A stretch of 64,000 bases of DNA, taken from Clarireedia homoeocarpa (Eukaryota; Ascomycota; Leotiomycetes; Helotiales; Rutstroemiaceae). Location: contig LNKV01000027.1 of the NCBI GenBank assembly GCA_001465935.1, forward strand, positions 1 through 64,000. Direction: 5' to 3'. Each line of letters begins with the position of its first letter. Position 1 is the stretch's first letter. The position numbers were made by a program, and so were the translations under genes. The notes beneath the pieces were generated by a model. It did not search any database and was not told the origin of the DNA. It worked only from the letters and a program-made list of their open reading frames with translations. Positions 24,678-37,546 of this stretch are shown piece by piece.

Positions 24678-26324
24678 ATGGCTCCTTACTTTGGGATGAA
24701 GGGCAACTGGCTCACATTCTGGGTCACCGTTGCTTGTGCAACTGACATGACTCTCTTTGGTTATGATCAAGGTGTTTTCGGTAAGCCCATCATCCTCTGC
24801 TTCTACTGACTATCCTAACATCTTCCAGGTGGTGTAATTGTCACCGAAGACTTCCTCAACGTCCTCGACCTCAATAACAAGACGTCTCTAGTAGCAACGA
24901 TTACCGCCCTCTATGACATTGGATGTTTTGTTGGTGCGATCGCCGCAGTAATGGTTGGAGAATGGCTGGGACGAAAGAAAACTATTCTTTACGGAACCAG
25001 CATCATGACAATCGGAGCTATCCTTCAAATTGCTGCATATAACGTTCCCACCATGATCGCCGGTCGTATCATCGCCGGTATCGGCAACGGAATGAATACA
25101 TCTACCGCACCAGTCTGGCAATCCGAAACATCCAAGGCCAGTCTCCGAGGAAAACTTGTTGTCATCGAGATGATCCTCAACATCGCCGGATTTTCCCTCA
25201 GCAATTGGGTAACCTATGGATTCTCATTTCTTACCGGCCCAGTAACCTGGAGATTCCCTCTTGCGTTCCAACTCGTCTTCATCATCATTCTCTTCACAAC
25301 CGTCCCGTGGTTACCCGAATCCCCACGTTGGCTCATTTCCCACGGCAAGACCGAAGAAGCGCGTCAAATCATCGCCGACCTCGAAGACCTCGACGTGCAG
25401 GACGATCGCGTCTCCAACGATGTAAACGACATCGTCTACGCTGTCGAATACGAAGCCACATACGGCGTCTCCTGGAGCGAGCTCCTCCGCGGCAAGACCA
25501 GCGAATCCGGCACCAGCAGCATCCGTCGTCTCATTCTTGGCTGTGGCACCCAAGCCATGCAGCAACTGTCCGGAATCAACGTAACATCCTACTACCTTCC
25601 AACCGTGCTGATCTCCTCCGTCGGTCTCTCCAATACCCTCTCCCGACTCCTCGCCGCATGCAACTCCGTCTCTTATCTCATTGCCTCTCTCCTCGCCATC
25701 CCCAACGTCGAAAAATGGGGCCGCAGGAACCTAATGATGTATGCGGCTGCCGGCCAAGCCGTCTGCTACCTCTTCATTACAGTTCTCCTCCGCTACAGCG
25801 AAATGCCCGGCTACGCGCATCAAAAAGAAGTCGCTTCCGCGGCCGTTGCTTTCTTCTTCATCTACTACCTATTCTTCGGTTTTGGCTGGCAAGGCGTTCC
25901 GTGGTTGTACCCCACCGAGATCAACTCCCTGTCCATGCGCACGAAAGGTGCCGCGCTTGGCACAGCCACGAACTGGATCTTCAACTTCATGGTTGTTGAG
26001 ATCACGCCCATTGGGATTGAGTCGCTGCAATGGAGGTTCTACATCATCTGGACGGTGTTTAACGCCGTCTTTGTGCCCGTGGTGTATCTCTTTTACCCGG
26101 AGACGAGCGATAGGACGCTGGAAGATATCGATCGTCTGTTCAGGGAAAATAACAGTATTATTGTGTGTAACCAGCCTGATGCAATCAGCAGAAAGAGACC
26201 TGTTAGGTACTTTGAAAGCGAGAGAGGTGTTGGTTCGGATTTGTCGGAGGGGAAGAGTTCGGGCTTGGATGGAAAGGAGGCTGGATTTGGAGGTGTTCTG
26301 ACAGAACACGATGAACGAGTGTAA
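24678..26324 (+). CDS. MFS sugar transporter-like permease
   Basis: Exons 24678-24780 and 24829-26324 give 532 aa; the single 48-bp intron interrupts the first loop after FGYDQGVFG. Family landmarks are present: GYDQG after helix 1, GEWLGRKKT in loop 2-3, PESPRWL after helix 6, QQLSGIN in helix 7, EKWGRRN in loop 8-9, and the final YPETSDRTLEDID. Together these define the sugar porter family; twelve transmembrane helices are predicted by eye. Hexose or a related carbohydrate is the likely substrate, but specificity cannot be read. The coding region is markedly C-rich at third positions compared with its neighbours, suggesting strong expression. An earlier ATG at 24671 is out of frame. Confidence 0.9.
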
Positions 26325-26813
26325 GGCGCGAATACAGGTTCTTTTTATGCATAGCGATCGGCGCGCGTGGTCTTCTGGTTGAATAGGAGTTTTTGGTATT
26401 GATCTTGGAAAAGTCTTTATGCTTCGATGATTGAACGCGTTTATGTATGATGAGAAATTTAGGGAGCGGCAGACAAGGAATAAAATATTTGAGGTTAACC
26501 CATCGTACATGACCAACGTCAATAATGAGAGCGTGGCTAGAATAAATATTACTTTCATGCTATGTTGCGACTCCTTATTGATTCTCAACTCCTGCAGACC
26601 AGCAACAGAATAGTTGTGACTGCTTGCTTCTTCGTCATTTAATCAGCACGCTCATTCCACCCGGTGCACAGCATCTTGACTATTCAGCTAGTTCCTGTGG
26701 TTGGAACTAGGCCCGCACCACCAAGTGATCCTGCATATTATAGCAACCTAGAGATTGCCATTGCTCATATCACTATCCTTTCTCAACCTACTACCTGTTT
26801 TCAATACATCTTC
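26325..26813. other. Convergent 3' intergenic region
   Basis: 3' flanks of the MFS transporter (plus) and F-box gene (minus). No gene or RNA supported. Confidence 0.5.
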
Positions 26814-29140
26814 CTAAATCTCTAAAACCTGGTCGCTCTCATCCGAGTCTTGCCTAAGAGCCTCTGTAAGAGGCATTGCAACGAATTGTGCAACAGGTCC
26901 ATCTCCAATTTGATCAAAGAGAACAACCCCTGTCGTAGACGCAACTCCTGCCTGGAGAAGATGTAAAATGGCAGAATCATCTGGAGGGTTACTATTGTCT
27001 TCATCATTCCCACTTTGACTGGCATTTTGAGAAGAATCGTAGCCATCTTCAGAAAGATCATCGTCGCTTTCATCTGCCTCCGGAAGCGCGTCATAGTCAT
27101 CATCTTCTTCAGACTCGGAAAAACCAAGATCTCCCAAAATAGAATCATCATAGAAGAAATCGCGAACTATTTGATGGCTGTAATAATCCAGACGGGTTAG
27201 CGAGAGACCTTTAGTTTAGTAGGAAGTACATTATTCGGCTGATCCATAGACCAACTTCAATCTTCGAAGACCATTCTTAAACATGTTTGTGATCTAGCAA
27301 GGACAGTGGTTGCTTCTCAATTTCAGATTCTGTTTTGTACAACGACTAGCTTACGCCATATAGAACAAAAGTATATAGAAAATTGAATTTGGCCATTGAA
27401 TCAGTGCAGTTACTAGTGGATGGGTGGTAATAGAGAAGGAGGGCACTTACCGTTCGTCATCTTGATCCAATAGGTCATCACTAACTTTCCAGAAGCAAGT
27501 AGGTCCCGCTGGGCCATGTCGGTCATAATCTCTATTGGGCTATTAGCGATTCAGCATTGCAGTAAAGAGTAAGTTCGCTTCTCACTTGTCAAACCAGTGC
27601 CTACAAGCAGAATTAGCAATGGTCTTTATACCAGCTGGGGAAAGTAACGTACCCAATAACACCCCTACTACTGTTAATACCACCGACTTGAATACCTTCG
27701 GACTTCCATCTCTCCTCGCCTCCATAAACAGAAAAACTTGTCCAACGAATTTCACCCTCTTTTGTTTGTCTAACTGTACCCTTTAGAAATGAATTTGCAT
27801 TAGGATCCCAAGATGCATGCATGGATCGAGATACGCCCTCAAAATATACTACAGGTAAATCTTTACCGTCAATTTCATCGTGTTCTATTGTTTTAATCGC
27901 CTTAATCTCCACAATTATCATTCGTATCGCCTCTGCGGCTTGGGTTAGCGGCCGACGAGGTGCGTCTCTGTCTGGATCATGATGCGGCTCGACAAAATTA
28001 TAATGAAACAGCTCGTTGAAATCTTTCAGCTGTCAGCGGTCCGCATATATGCTCAGACTGATCAAGACAACCACCAAAAACTCTAGAAGAACATACCCAG
28101 AAAAGTTACAACCTAGAAAATAAGTTAGTGCCCGATCAATAAGGTCCATACTACATGACTTACCCTAAGCCATGTCCCAGTAACATTATAAGGGTCCCAA
28201 TCCGTTGATTTCATAGGTGGTGCCTCCATCTCTCGGATCGGAATATGTCGATAAGTATTAGGTCTAGCTTTCCCATCCCATGCCTTGTTATTCCACTGCG
28301 TTCTGATCCAGCCACCTCCTCTTGTTTGATAGGCCCCAAGGTTATAAGTCAATACGATCAAGACAGCCTCAATCTTTTCCCAGTCCACTGTTGCGCACCC
28401 ATCACTCATATATGGTCCCCACATATTTTGGGTTGTATATTGTCGTAGATCGTATACGTTGGATGCGGCGATAGCAAATGCTTCTACTGCTTCGTGAAAG
28501 GTTATGCCGCGTAACACATGTAATTTTGCCGTAGCCTGTTTATCTTCTGGCGACAGAGCGGGGTATCGTTTTTCCGGGCGTTTTTGGAGTCGCTGGTATG
28601 TCTTTTGCGATTGACGCAGGAATATATCACTGTTTAATGGATGATGGTCAAATAGCTTGCGTATGTACTTCATATTGAGGGAGCTTTTGACATTCGCATT
28701 CGCGTTGTTGTAGTAATGCTGGACTGTTCTCGTCACAAATTGTATATCCGCGGACTAATGCGATATTTATCAGTATCGACCACATGGGGAAGGCGACATT
28801 GTAGATTTGCGAGTCGAGCTTCTTACCTTCTTCTCTAGGTCCTCTGTCTTCATTACCCAGTCCAGTCTGACAGTATTATGTAGGTGTTGCTCGTAATCGT
28901 AATTCTGTGCGCAGGGCTCGTCCTGAACATAATAAATCAGCCCAGAGCTTCCAATGACACCGGCAGATATACCAGAAACTGGAGATACATATCCTTTATC
29001 AGAACTCTGTCATTGATGGCGTCTGCGAATGTTTTACAGGTGATCGAAAGTTGTGCGAGATCGATAGGTTCGACATGTCTGATAATGGATTGAAGGAGCT
29101 CAAGAGGTAGTTGTGTGATATTCATGACGTTCGAGGCCAT
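26814..29140 (-). CDS. F-box protein of unknown substrate, eight exons
   Basis: Exons 29140-28973, 28922-28827, 28754-28164, 28112-28097, 28022-27653, 27600-27586, 27531-27451 and 27177-26814 sum to 1,701 nt (566 aa) with every phase closing. The N-terminus (ITQLPLELLQSIIRHVEPID, then LAQLSITCKTF) is an F-box, the adaptor that binds Skp1 in SCF ubiquitin ligases. The middle is a conserved-looking region without repeats I can name (motifs such as GTWLRV and DFNELFHYNF). The C-terminus is very acidic (Asp/Glu/Ser-rich). Two micro-exons of 16 and 15 nt are needed to keep the frame. The 273-bp intron before the last exon is unusually long. Substrate unknown. Confidence 0.82.
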
Positions 29141-32100
29141 TATACGTAGGCGGGAGAAGAGGTCTATTGATTTGAATGAAGCAAAGCAGTGAGTAACGGG
29201 TCCTTTTGCAGGAGAACCATGCGATTATGGCAAAGAAAATGTATTCTTTGGGAAAATTACGATGAATTGTGAATAAGGTAGGCTGCCAAGCAGGCCGTAT
29301 CTAGATGCGCACAGACTTTGATTCGGAGTTAAGATAGGACAAACCCCACATAACCCCGCAACGATTCTCGGAGTACAAGATACTCGGAGTGCGAACATAA
29401 ATGGTCCACGCAAAATGATATCCATTTCTCTATTTGCAACAAGGCCTAGTCACAAATAATTGCTTGTGTGTTCTAATATCGATGCGTGGGTGATTAAGCT
29501 CCTAGTCAGACTCTGTAGTTCATTATGCAGGTGTTTCTGTGATGTTGGGATGAAAGCAACAAATACTTGATATCAAAACTAAAGGGAGGTGACCTCATAT
29601 CTGAAAATGGCTAGGAGTTGCGACAGTAGTCCCCTGCCTATTACATAACCCGATGTTAGAGCATTCTCCAGGACTACAGTTCCTGCCAACATGAGTCAGG
29701 TTCAGCAGCTCTGATTCCTTAGGAGGAGGGGTAGGAGGGGTAGGAAAGACTGACCGGTGTTTATCCACGGATGTTCTTCTTATCTTCCTCTTCTGAGATC
29801 ATGGATCGAAACTCATAGCTATAAATTGCAATAGGAGAGCACAGAATGAATCATTTTCTGAAGAGGAGCGTAGTACGAGTGCCTATAAGGGAAGCCTCCT
29901 ATCCCTCCAAATCAATGCTACACTTCCTCGTACTGGGTGGATATTACTTTTTGAAAAGAACCAAAAGTGATTCTTGTGACTGGGCGGCCTAGAGCCCGAA
30001 AACTATCTGCAGTGGCGCATTTCAGATCATAAGGCTGTTCATCGAAAATCACATAAAACAACAAAACAGGTGTACAGATCTATCCCTAGACAGTTTTAAT
30101 GGATAGGCCCAGTGAATAAGAGTTGGGTCGAGAAAAGGAAATGGTGCGTAATGCGTACCACAGTTTCCATCTTGCGGTCGAAGGCGAAGAAATATTGGCT
30201 TGAGGATCGGTCCTGAAGATATGGAATGTCACTAGAATCAATAGAGCACCCGATAATAGCTTCCCCATGGTCATATAGATGGATATTTGATTGGCTGTGG
30301 GCCCCGTGGAGGAGAGTAATGATGTGGAATCCAGCAAAGATCCATTCTCGGAGCTCTTGTCCATTGTGCGGGAGACAGAAGCTACAGCAGAAGATGCTCA
30401 GGTTCGTTGAAGAATTTCCAACCAACATCTGTATGCATGAAGAGTCCTCACCAACACGCTCATGCCCTAACCAACAATTTGTAGGTAGGTGCCTATCAAT
30501 CATGTAACAATTTGTGTCATTTTTGTTATTCAACTGAGAACAGCCTTGGGACCATAAGACTGAACGACCCCTCCCCTCCCCCCTGGAACCTTTACAGTGT
30601 GACCTCGTTCGCCGTAAATCAACCAGTGCAGAGACAGACAGCTTGTCTATCAATAGATTGGTGATGACCATGTGAACGACTTCGCCATCTAACATGGTAA
30701 GAACTACAGCCATGTAAGAAGTCTAAAACGTACCATTCAAGGCCTTTCATACCGCCGCAGCCCTCTGCACGATGTGAAAGTCCAGAATCATCTCGTATAT
30801 CTGAACAACCCATAGTCTCACCCATGACCGGTGCAGAAACTCACCGCTCAGCGTCAGCACGTAGCGAATTTGGTGCAAATGTACACATCCTCGGACGTTG
30901 CCCTGTATTTGCAAAGTCCGTGTTCGCCTCTTCTCTCCATACTTTGCGGCCATCACGCATAGTCACATCGCATGAAACTCAGCAGTCGCGTACATTTACT
31001 CGCATCACGAAACCTAGAGGAGACAAGGACATGCAGTCGATAAACTTCAGATGCGACGATACGGCACACGAGAATAAGACCCGAAAGAACAAGAACATCA
31101 TAAGACACCGGCCGTTGAAACGTGAAACTCAATGTTCCAGGATGCAAATTCCGCACTTCTTTGAGGTTTCGCGGGTAAATCTTATTGAAGGTGTGAGACG
31201 TCACATCCTTCCCATTGATCGGGCCATTGTCCGAAACGATGACTCCGTTTCCGTGGGAGCATTGTCAGAAATTGGATTTTGGTATGTTGGTCGTGTGTGT
31301 ATACTGTTGGAATGTGATTGACCTTCGTATCGAATGTTTAGTTCTTTACATTCCAACGGGCTCATTGAGTTTACCGAAGAATCAATATATTTGGCATAGC
31401 ATACACCGCACCCTGCAGTCTCATCGGGCCTCGCCCGTGTCCGACCCCAGATGTGTTATAGAAACCCCTTGATGAGCAATAATTAAACCACCAACCCCAA
31501 GCCCATGCTCGCCCGGCTTCGCTCGCCTCTTCCCTCCCTCCCGTAATTAATTCCCGTCCCATGTGGATGCAACGTAAACATGCCTCCTCCTGCCCAATGC
31601 GACGCCTTGCATCACATAGGCGTGGCCTAGCATAAGCCTAGATGTGGGAGTGTAGAAATAGACAATGTGCATCAGTTATCCTAGAAGAACACCAACTGCA
31701 TTACATGAGTTTTTCATCATATGATTAGATTACTTACCAGCACATGTACGTTCAAGGTCAAGAGCCCGTGGCCGGAATGTTTATTTATTCGTCAGGAGGA
31801 GATGTGATGAGGGAGGAATCATATGCATTCAATGCTGTAACTGATCGAAGCTACATGTACGGAATGTTGTGGTCTCGCTCAATTGAGCCGGGTTGGTTAG
31901 CAAGTGGGCTGGTTGGTATGTTCTGCCAAATGTCACCTCAATCATAACCCCGGAGGCTAGGAGACGGCGTATGATGTAATCTGTGGAAATTAATATATTG
32001 AATTGCACACCCATGCTGCCATGAGATGTTCTAGTACTATAGTATCATCGTGTTTCAGACCCCGCGAAATCAAAAGGACTAGAGTCCGTTCTAGGGCGAC

Positions 32101-35100
32101 CGACCGAAATTCCATGTAGGGTGCTGGCCTCGGCTGAGTTATAAATGGTGTAGCCGAAAGAGCCGAAAGATGGGTGGAATGGAAAGGCACCCAGGGAAGA
32201 TTGCCTTATTTGTCTTCTCCGTCTACTGTTTCCAAAAAGCGGAAACATGCATAACGGATGTTATTTCTGGTAGTGCTTACATACTTGACCCATACGCACC
32301 TGAATGCTGTTTCTTAAGGCTTTTGCTGCGGGTTAGAGGCACAAAACTCAGATTGTTGATAGATGACGAGTCGAAAAACGACAATGCTGCGCACACAGCT
32401 AGATGTGCCTTCCGTTGGGACATTTCATCACCTCCATAGTTTGCTGGGCTGTGCCAGATTGCGGATGTGCATGCAGGAAAGAATCATTCGATGCATCATG
32501 AAGGACTCGCATCGGAAAATGCCTTGGTAAGAAGTTTGCTTCAGCGGTGTGTAGCACCAACTCGCTTATGACTGACTGGATACCCCCTTCATCGGCAACA
32601 CTATTTCATTGAATGCTGTGACATCTTTATTTTTAACATTATAGCTCGTAGGATGATTGGTTCACAATCAAATAAGAATTTCTTAGTTTATCCAATGTTA
32701 AATGAGAAAAAAACCTCTGCAAAGCAAAAATGAGCAGTTTTTTCCCTGTAGAAGGGGTGTGATATTTTTTGGGGTCTTTGTGTTAAAGTAGTGCGAAGAA
32801 GCACAAAGATATAGTAGTCAACGAATTAAAAACAAGTGTTTCTTGCTCGGCCCGCTGCAGGACGTTTTTTGCCTTCTTTTTATATGCTTGTCCTTGTGAT
32901 TGACTTTTGCTAGTTCCTTAACCGGTTCCATTCAGCTGGACATCTTCTCACAAGGCTATCCTAGGCTAAACCCTGTTGATCATCCTCAGCTTTTTGTGTA
33001 AATGATTATTGGTTTTGATCCCGCTTTCGGTGCTGCCCAACATGTTGGAATGCTCGATGAAGATACCAGGGCATCGATTGAAGTGTTGCAAGTCTAACCC
33101 TGCGAAAGGAGTAAATTTCCAGGGAGACCATGTTCTTAGGTGTTTAGTATATTGCATGCCGAGGAGAGTGTAGGAGTAAGGGGAAGTAAGTACGTCTTGC
33201 CTTTCATCGTTGCTACTTATAGGCAGAACCTATTTCCCTTTCCCTGCACAGAAAGGGGAAAGGAAAAGGATGGAACAATGCATAGTCGGCACGGCTCAAT
33301 CTGACAACCTGTGCGACCTCGTGCTTCATTTGAGTTGTTTTCAACTGGGTTATGGCACACCTCCATCATGCAACTCCTAACTAAATAAGGCGAACATTTA
33401 TCCATGCGTGTATGCACTGCGAGGGTGACCTCGTTCCGCGCCGCTTTCGCGGACGGGAATGCACCACAAATGCGCATTAGCAACCGTACTAACGGGTGCC
33501 CGCATGCGATTTTGGTAATGTGACCTTCAGAAGTGGCTGGCGGTGTAGGAGAAAGGCCAATCAGGGAGATGAGTGTCCTAGAGGGACGAACAGGCAGAAG
33601 AAGCGCTTTGATGGTCAATGCAAGATGTGTTGTCGAGAGTGGGGTGCTGTGTGCAATGAATCTGATTGATTGAATTTCGGTTCGTGCTAACTTCGCATGA
33701 GAAAACCGAAAAGAAGAAAAGAGTCACCAGATGTGGAGATCCTCGGCATCCTTCCAAGATATTTCACATCATCCATATCCCGAAAGTTTGGTAATCCTTG
33801 GGGTGATGGATCCGGGGTTTGGGCCGAAATTGATGTCCGCGCTTCCGTGAAAGCTTTACGTTGCAATAAACCGTTTGCAAGAATTTGACTATCCCTTGCC
33901 AAAGGGATGGTAAAGAGCGGGTAAAGCGTCATCATAGATTCCATGTGGAGTAGGGGTTCCCAGCTCAAGCTTCTATCCCATCCGATGTTGCATTGCAAGT
34001 GGAGCATAAGCAGTTCGTTACTTGTCTTTCACGAAAGGACATGTCAGCCAAATTTCGTATCCACGAGCATTTGCTAGTGCGCATATAGCGGATAAACGTT
34101 GTCCTATAGAATCGATGCTCTTGTATCACATCTTCGCCGACCTGAACCTCCACTAGCCAAGAAAAGATTATTTACGAGATGGAAAAGCTTTTAGATGTAT
34201 ATGTAGTGTGTCAATTAACTATTAGTTGTGAGACTGCGGACGAAAAAATGCTAGTACAATTGTTCCAAATAGTGTTAACAGAATTACTGTACATAGAATG
34301 GGATGGGATTATTTTCACTTCCGTTACACAGTTTCAACTAAACCTCGCCGTATTCCATTTTCACCTTTAACAGCGGCTATTCCAATTAGCAGTCCCATAA
34401 CCAGGGGTCTGGGTGATCACATCTCGGGTCGTTCCATAACAAGGGAAGCCGACCCCGGAGTTAAAGAGGGGCACATATGCATGTACTGCGCCACCATACA
34501 ATAACCACACACACTAACTCAATGGACACAGTTTACACATACTGCAGTAAGAAGGAGGATCACAGGAGGTACAGGGCAGAAAGCTCGATGTTATTGGGAT
34601 TCATTAGTATCTAACGTCCAGAACAGCCTGTTTGAAAAACATTACCATGTTTGGAATGTCGGAGGATTATACGAACAAGCTTATTATTTAGTGCAATTCT
34701 TTTATATGAAAGTGCAGCGCTGGGGTGATTTCGCACACGGTAAACTACGGGCTTCCCGTCTTCCCGCTCTTGCTGATCTTTTGTTCTGCATAAGCTTCGG
34801 TCGTTTATTTTGTTTCTAATAGACTAGGTTCAAATCTGTCGTATCATCGTCTTCCTAAAAGCTCGAAATGGTGAAAGTCAGACGATACGAGGCTTAATAT
34901 GTCTTTGTAAATCATGCCAAGCTAAGGTACGGACGGATGTATGAAGGGATCGGGAATGAAGGCTGACATCAGAGCTTCCCACACCTCCTTGATCATGTAT
35001 ATGCTATGTCATGGAAAGGAGATGCATCAAGAATCCTGCAATGTATGTGTGGGACTGGACGGGCCGTCCAGTTCTGACAACGGAATGTTGGAATGGGGGT

Positions 35101-37490
35101 GGCAGTGTGACATTGTGGCATGATCTTGCCGCTCGCTGGTAACGATCTCATTCTGTTGTAGCCAGACGCTAATCATGCCGTGTTTCAATAAAGAAACAAG
35201 AGCCACGTTTTCAATCCTTTTGTGTTAATATTGACAGATAAAACTACGTAGAGCCCCTTCAGCGCTTGTAGAGTTTGGGGGGAGATGAGAATCAGAGCTT
35301 GGATAAACACAGGCCTTGGAGTGATCTTGAATGAGTGATCTAGCACAGATAATTGAAAATAGGGCGCCGCGCCTTGATGTGTTCTGGTAACGGTGCGGCC
35401 CTTCCCCTCGAGGTATATCAGACATGGGACTCATTGTAGTGAAATGCTCTTGAGACATCTCCAGAGAGGGAATTGTGGAGAGAAATGATGTGGTAGAATG
35501 ATAGACATTTTCCAAGGAAATATGCATGTCTCGATTGTTTGCCTTTCCTAGCTCTCGTCTCTTAGGTAATTTATACCTCTATAAGATATGTCTGTGAGCT
35601 TAATGTGCCGAATTTACAGAGCCTTGTCCTTGTTTTAGCTTAATACTTCTACATAGTATATTCATGATTGATCTCACCGTCATTCAACCCACTTGTGCGC
35701 AGCTTGATCGTACCCACTCACGCTTCTTCCCGTTTTTAACCTGTTCCAAAGAGAACATTCGGTCGATTCTAGCGAGGAGCACATGGTTGTTGTGGTCGCC
35801 ACAAGATCGGGCTAAGGGCTGAGTTCGTGTCGCCGTGGATACCAAGTACGTCTGGCGGGTACGTGTTCAGAGCTACCCCTGCCCTGTCCTTTATATCTCT
35901 TGGAGCAGGTCTGTTGGAAAAGCCCTGTACGCAGGGCAATTGGTCAGTCCCAGGGTTCTCCAAGGATGCCAAGCCTCTCACAAATACCAGGGTCAAAAGT
36001 TTGGGTCGTCTATGTACGGGAGAGCCAACAGTTGCGAGAGAAAGCAACTTCCCAAAAGAATTTTTCCGATCAGACCCCTTGGGAAGTGTGGAGGCAGTTC
36101 ACGGAAGTCCTGCAACGAGTAGTTGACGACCCCTCTCTTACCTGCCATCTGATTGATCGAAACCGAAATCGATTCGTCCCGTCCACCTTCTCGGAAGATA
36201 TGCAAACCAACTAAAAGACCAACGTTTCCATCAGACCATCGGAAGCCTTTTCATCGGAAAGGACCAATTGAACCGCATTGCGGAAGGGGAATATCGCACA
36301 CGTCCACTTTTTAATTCATCCATTTCCACTCCCACGTTCTCTTACCCCAAAGTGGCCTGCTCCGGTAACTTACCCTAAGCCCAAACCCGCGAGATATAAT
36401 CCCATAATCCCAGTGGCTCTGCTCACGCATCCACCTAGGCCATCCACTGCCTAATTCCAGACCCATAAGGATCGGTCGCCGCCTGAAGGAAGTACCTTCG
36501 TAATCATTCTTGGAAGAGGCTGCCATTATACGCACACCTTGCTTCCTTGATCAACTGCTGAATGGTGTATCGCCAAACCTTGGAAGAAACAGCAGCTTGG
36601 AAGAAACAGCGGCTTGGAAGAAACAGCGCCTTATCGGTATTGTTATGTAAAGCCGAGCGTCGACGCCGCACAGCCTGAACAGGACCAGCTCGCAGCACAA
36701 CACACACACGCGCACGCACACAAAGTAAAATCTATGGGGCACATGAACAATCTGAAATAAAAATTCTATCAACGTCTCAGCCAATCATCGATTCATTTAT
36801 CCTTTCAGCTGGACCGTGTTGGGCAATCTGATATTTGGTTGTATGCGCTTGCGACTACAACCGACCACAACCGCCTATTCAACAACATTCAACAACATTC
36901 AACCAACTTAATATTTCGTCAAAAGACCAGCTATCCTTTTCGCCTTCTTTTTGAAACACCATAACAATTACCATTGTGTAACGGCCAATTCTCTTTCGAT
37001 ATTTGCTTTGGGAAAGAGAATATATATATCCTGTTGCTCTGCTTACCTTCAAGCCGAGGTTTTGCTGACTAGAACGGAAACGAACTGCAGACAAGCGGTG
37101 CGGAAGGCGATTGTGGCTAAAGAATTGTGCATCCGGGAGGGACCAATTCTTATAAGGAGCAAGGAAGAAGAGAGGAAAGAGAAGACAAGGCTTCCCAGCT
37201 ACTCTGTGCATCCATACAATACCCGTATCTTGGTAAGATACTTTTTTCTTTCATTATCCCGAGTTTCGGATCCCTCAGCCAGCATCTAGCTTTCAAACGA
37301 TCACCACAATTTGGCCACTTTGGGAATTCCTCACTTGAATGTTCCCTCAAAGTTGCGGCCTCTCCTTCTGTTCTACACCATCAAACTCACTACCACACTG
37401 CTCTCCAAGGCAATTCCAGGTCATCATCTCAAATAATCCACCTCACGTCACTCCTGCATCCTAGTCCGTTCATATTACTATTGGATTTCA
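29141..37490. other. Gene desert of more than 8 kb
   Basis: No open frame here shows a recognisable family, splice-consistent partner or coding-like composition. The longest minus-strand frame (30096-30713, about 205 codons) is Cys/His-rich and looks spurious. A three-copy 17-bp repeat (36579-36629) and a CA-rich tract (about 36,697-36,722) occur near the right end. The right part is probably promoter and regulatory DNA for the transcription factor at 40516; the rest may hold long non-coding RNA or a decayed locus, neither of which I can show. Confidence 0.5.
36579..36629. repeat. 17-bp tandem repeat, three copies
   Basis: Copies at 36579-36595, 36596-36612 and 36613-36629 of CTTGGAAGAAACAGCGG, differing only at the last two or three bases. 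Confidence 0.9.
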
Positions 37491-37538
37491 TGCTATTCCT
37501 TTTCCCTTACCGTTTCTTACCTCATTCCAACTACCTCA

Positions 37539-37546
37539 TATAAATA
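37539..37546 (+). promoter_or_regulatory. Candidate TATA box
   Basis: TATAAATA, followed within 20-100 bp by a CT-rich tract typical of fungal transcription starts, at the left border of the ATG-free region. Position fits initiation near 37,570-37,620; not proven. Confidence 0.4.

Noticed and set aside
25205..26301. Long overlapping frames on both strands inside the MFS gene
   Set aside because: Shadow frames caused by the biased third positions of the transporter.
30096..30713. 205-codon minus-strand open frame rich in Cys and His
   Set aside because: No domain, no splice partner, composition unlike coding; overlapping frames on the other strand are equally open.
33217..34007. Two minus-strand frames of 133 and 106 codons
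   Set aside because: No homology-like motifs and no phase-consistent splice between them.
35827..36214. Three overlapping plus-strand frames of about 100 codons
   Set aside because: Several frames open at once with none family-like indicates stop-poor DNA rather than a gene.
37127..37543. 138-codon plus-strand open frame
   Set aside because: Begins with a non-ATG codon, lies in CT-rich promoter-like sequence, and resembles no family.
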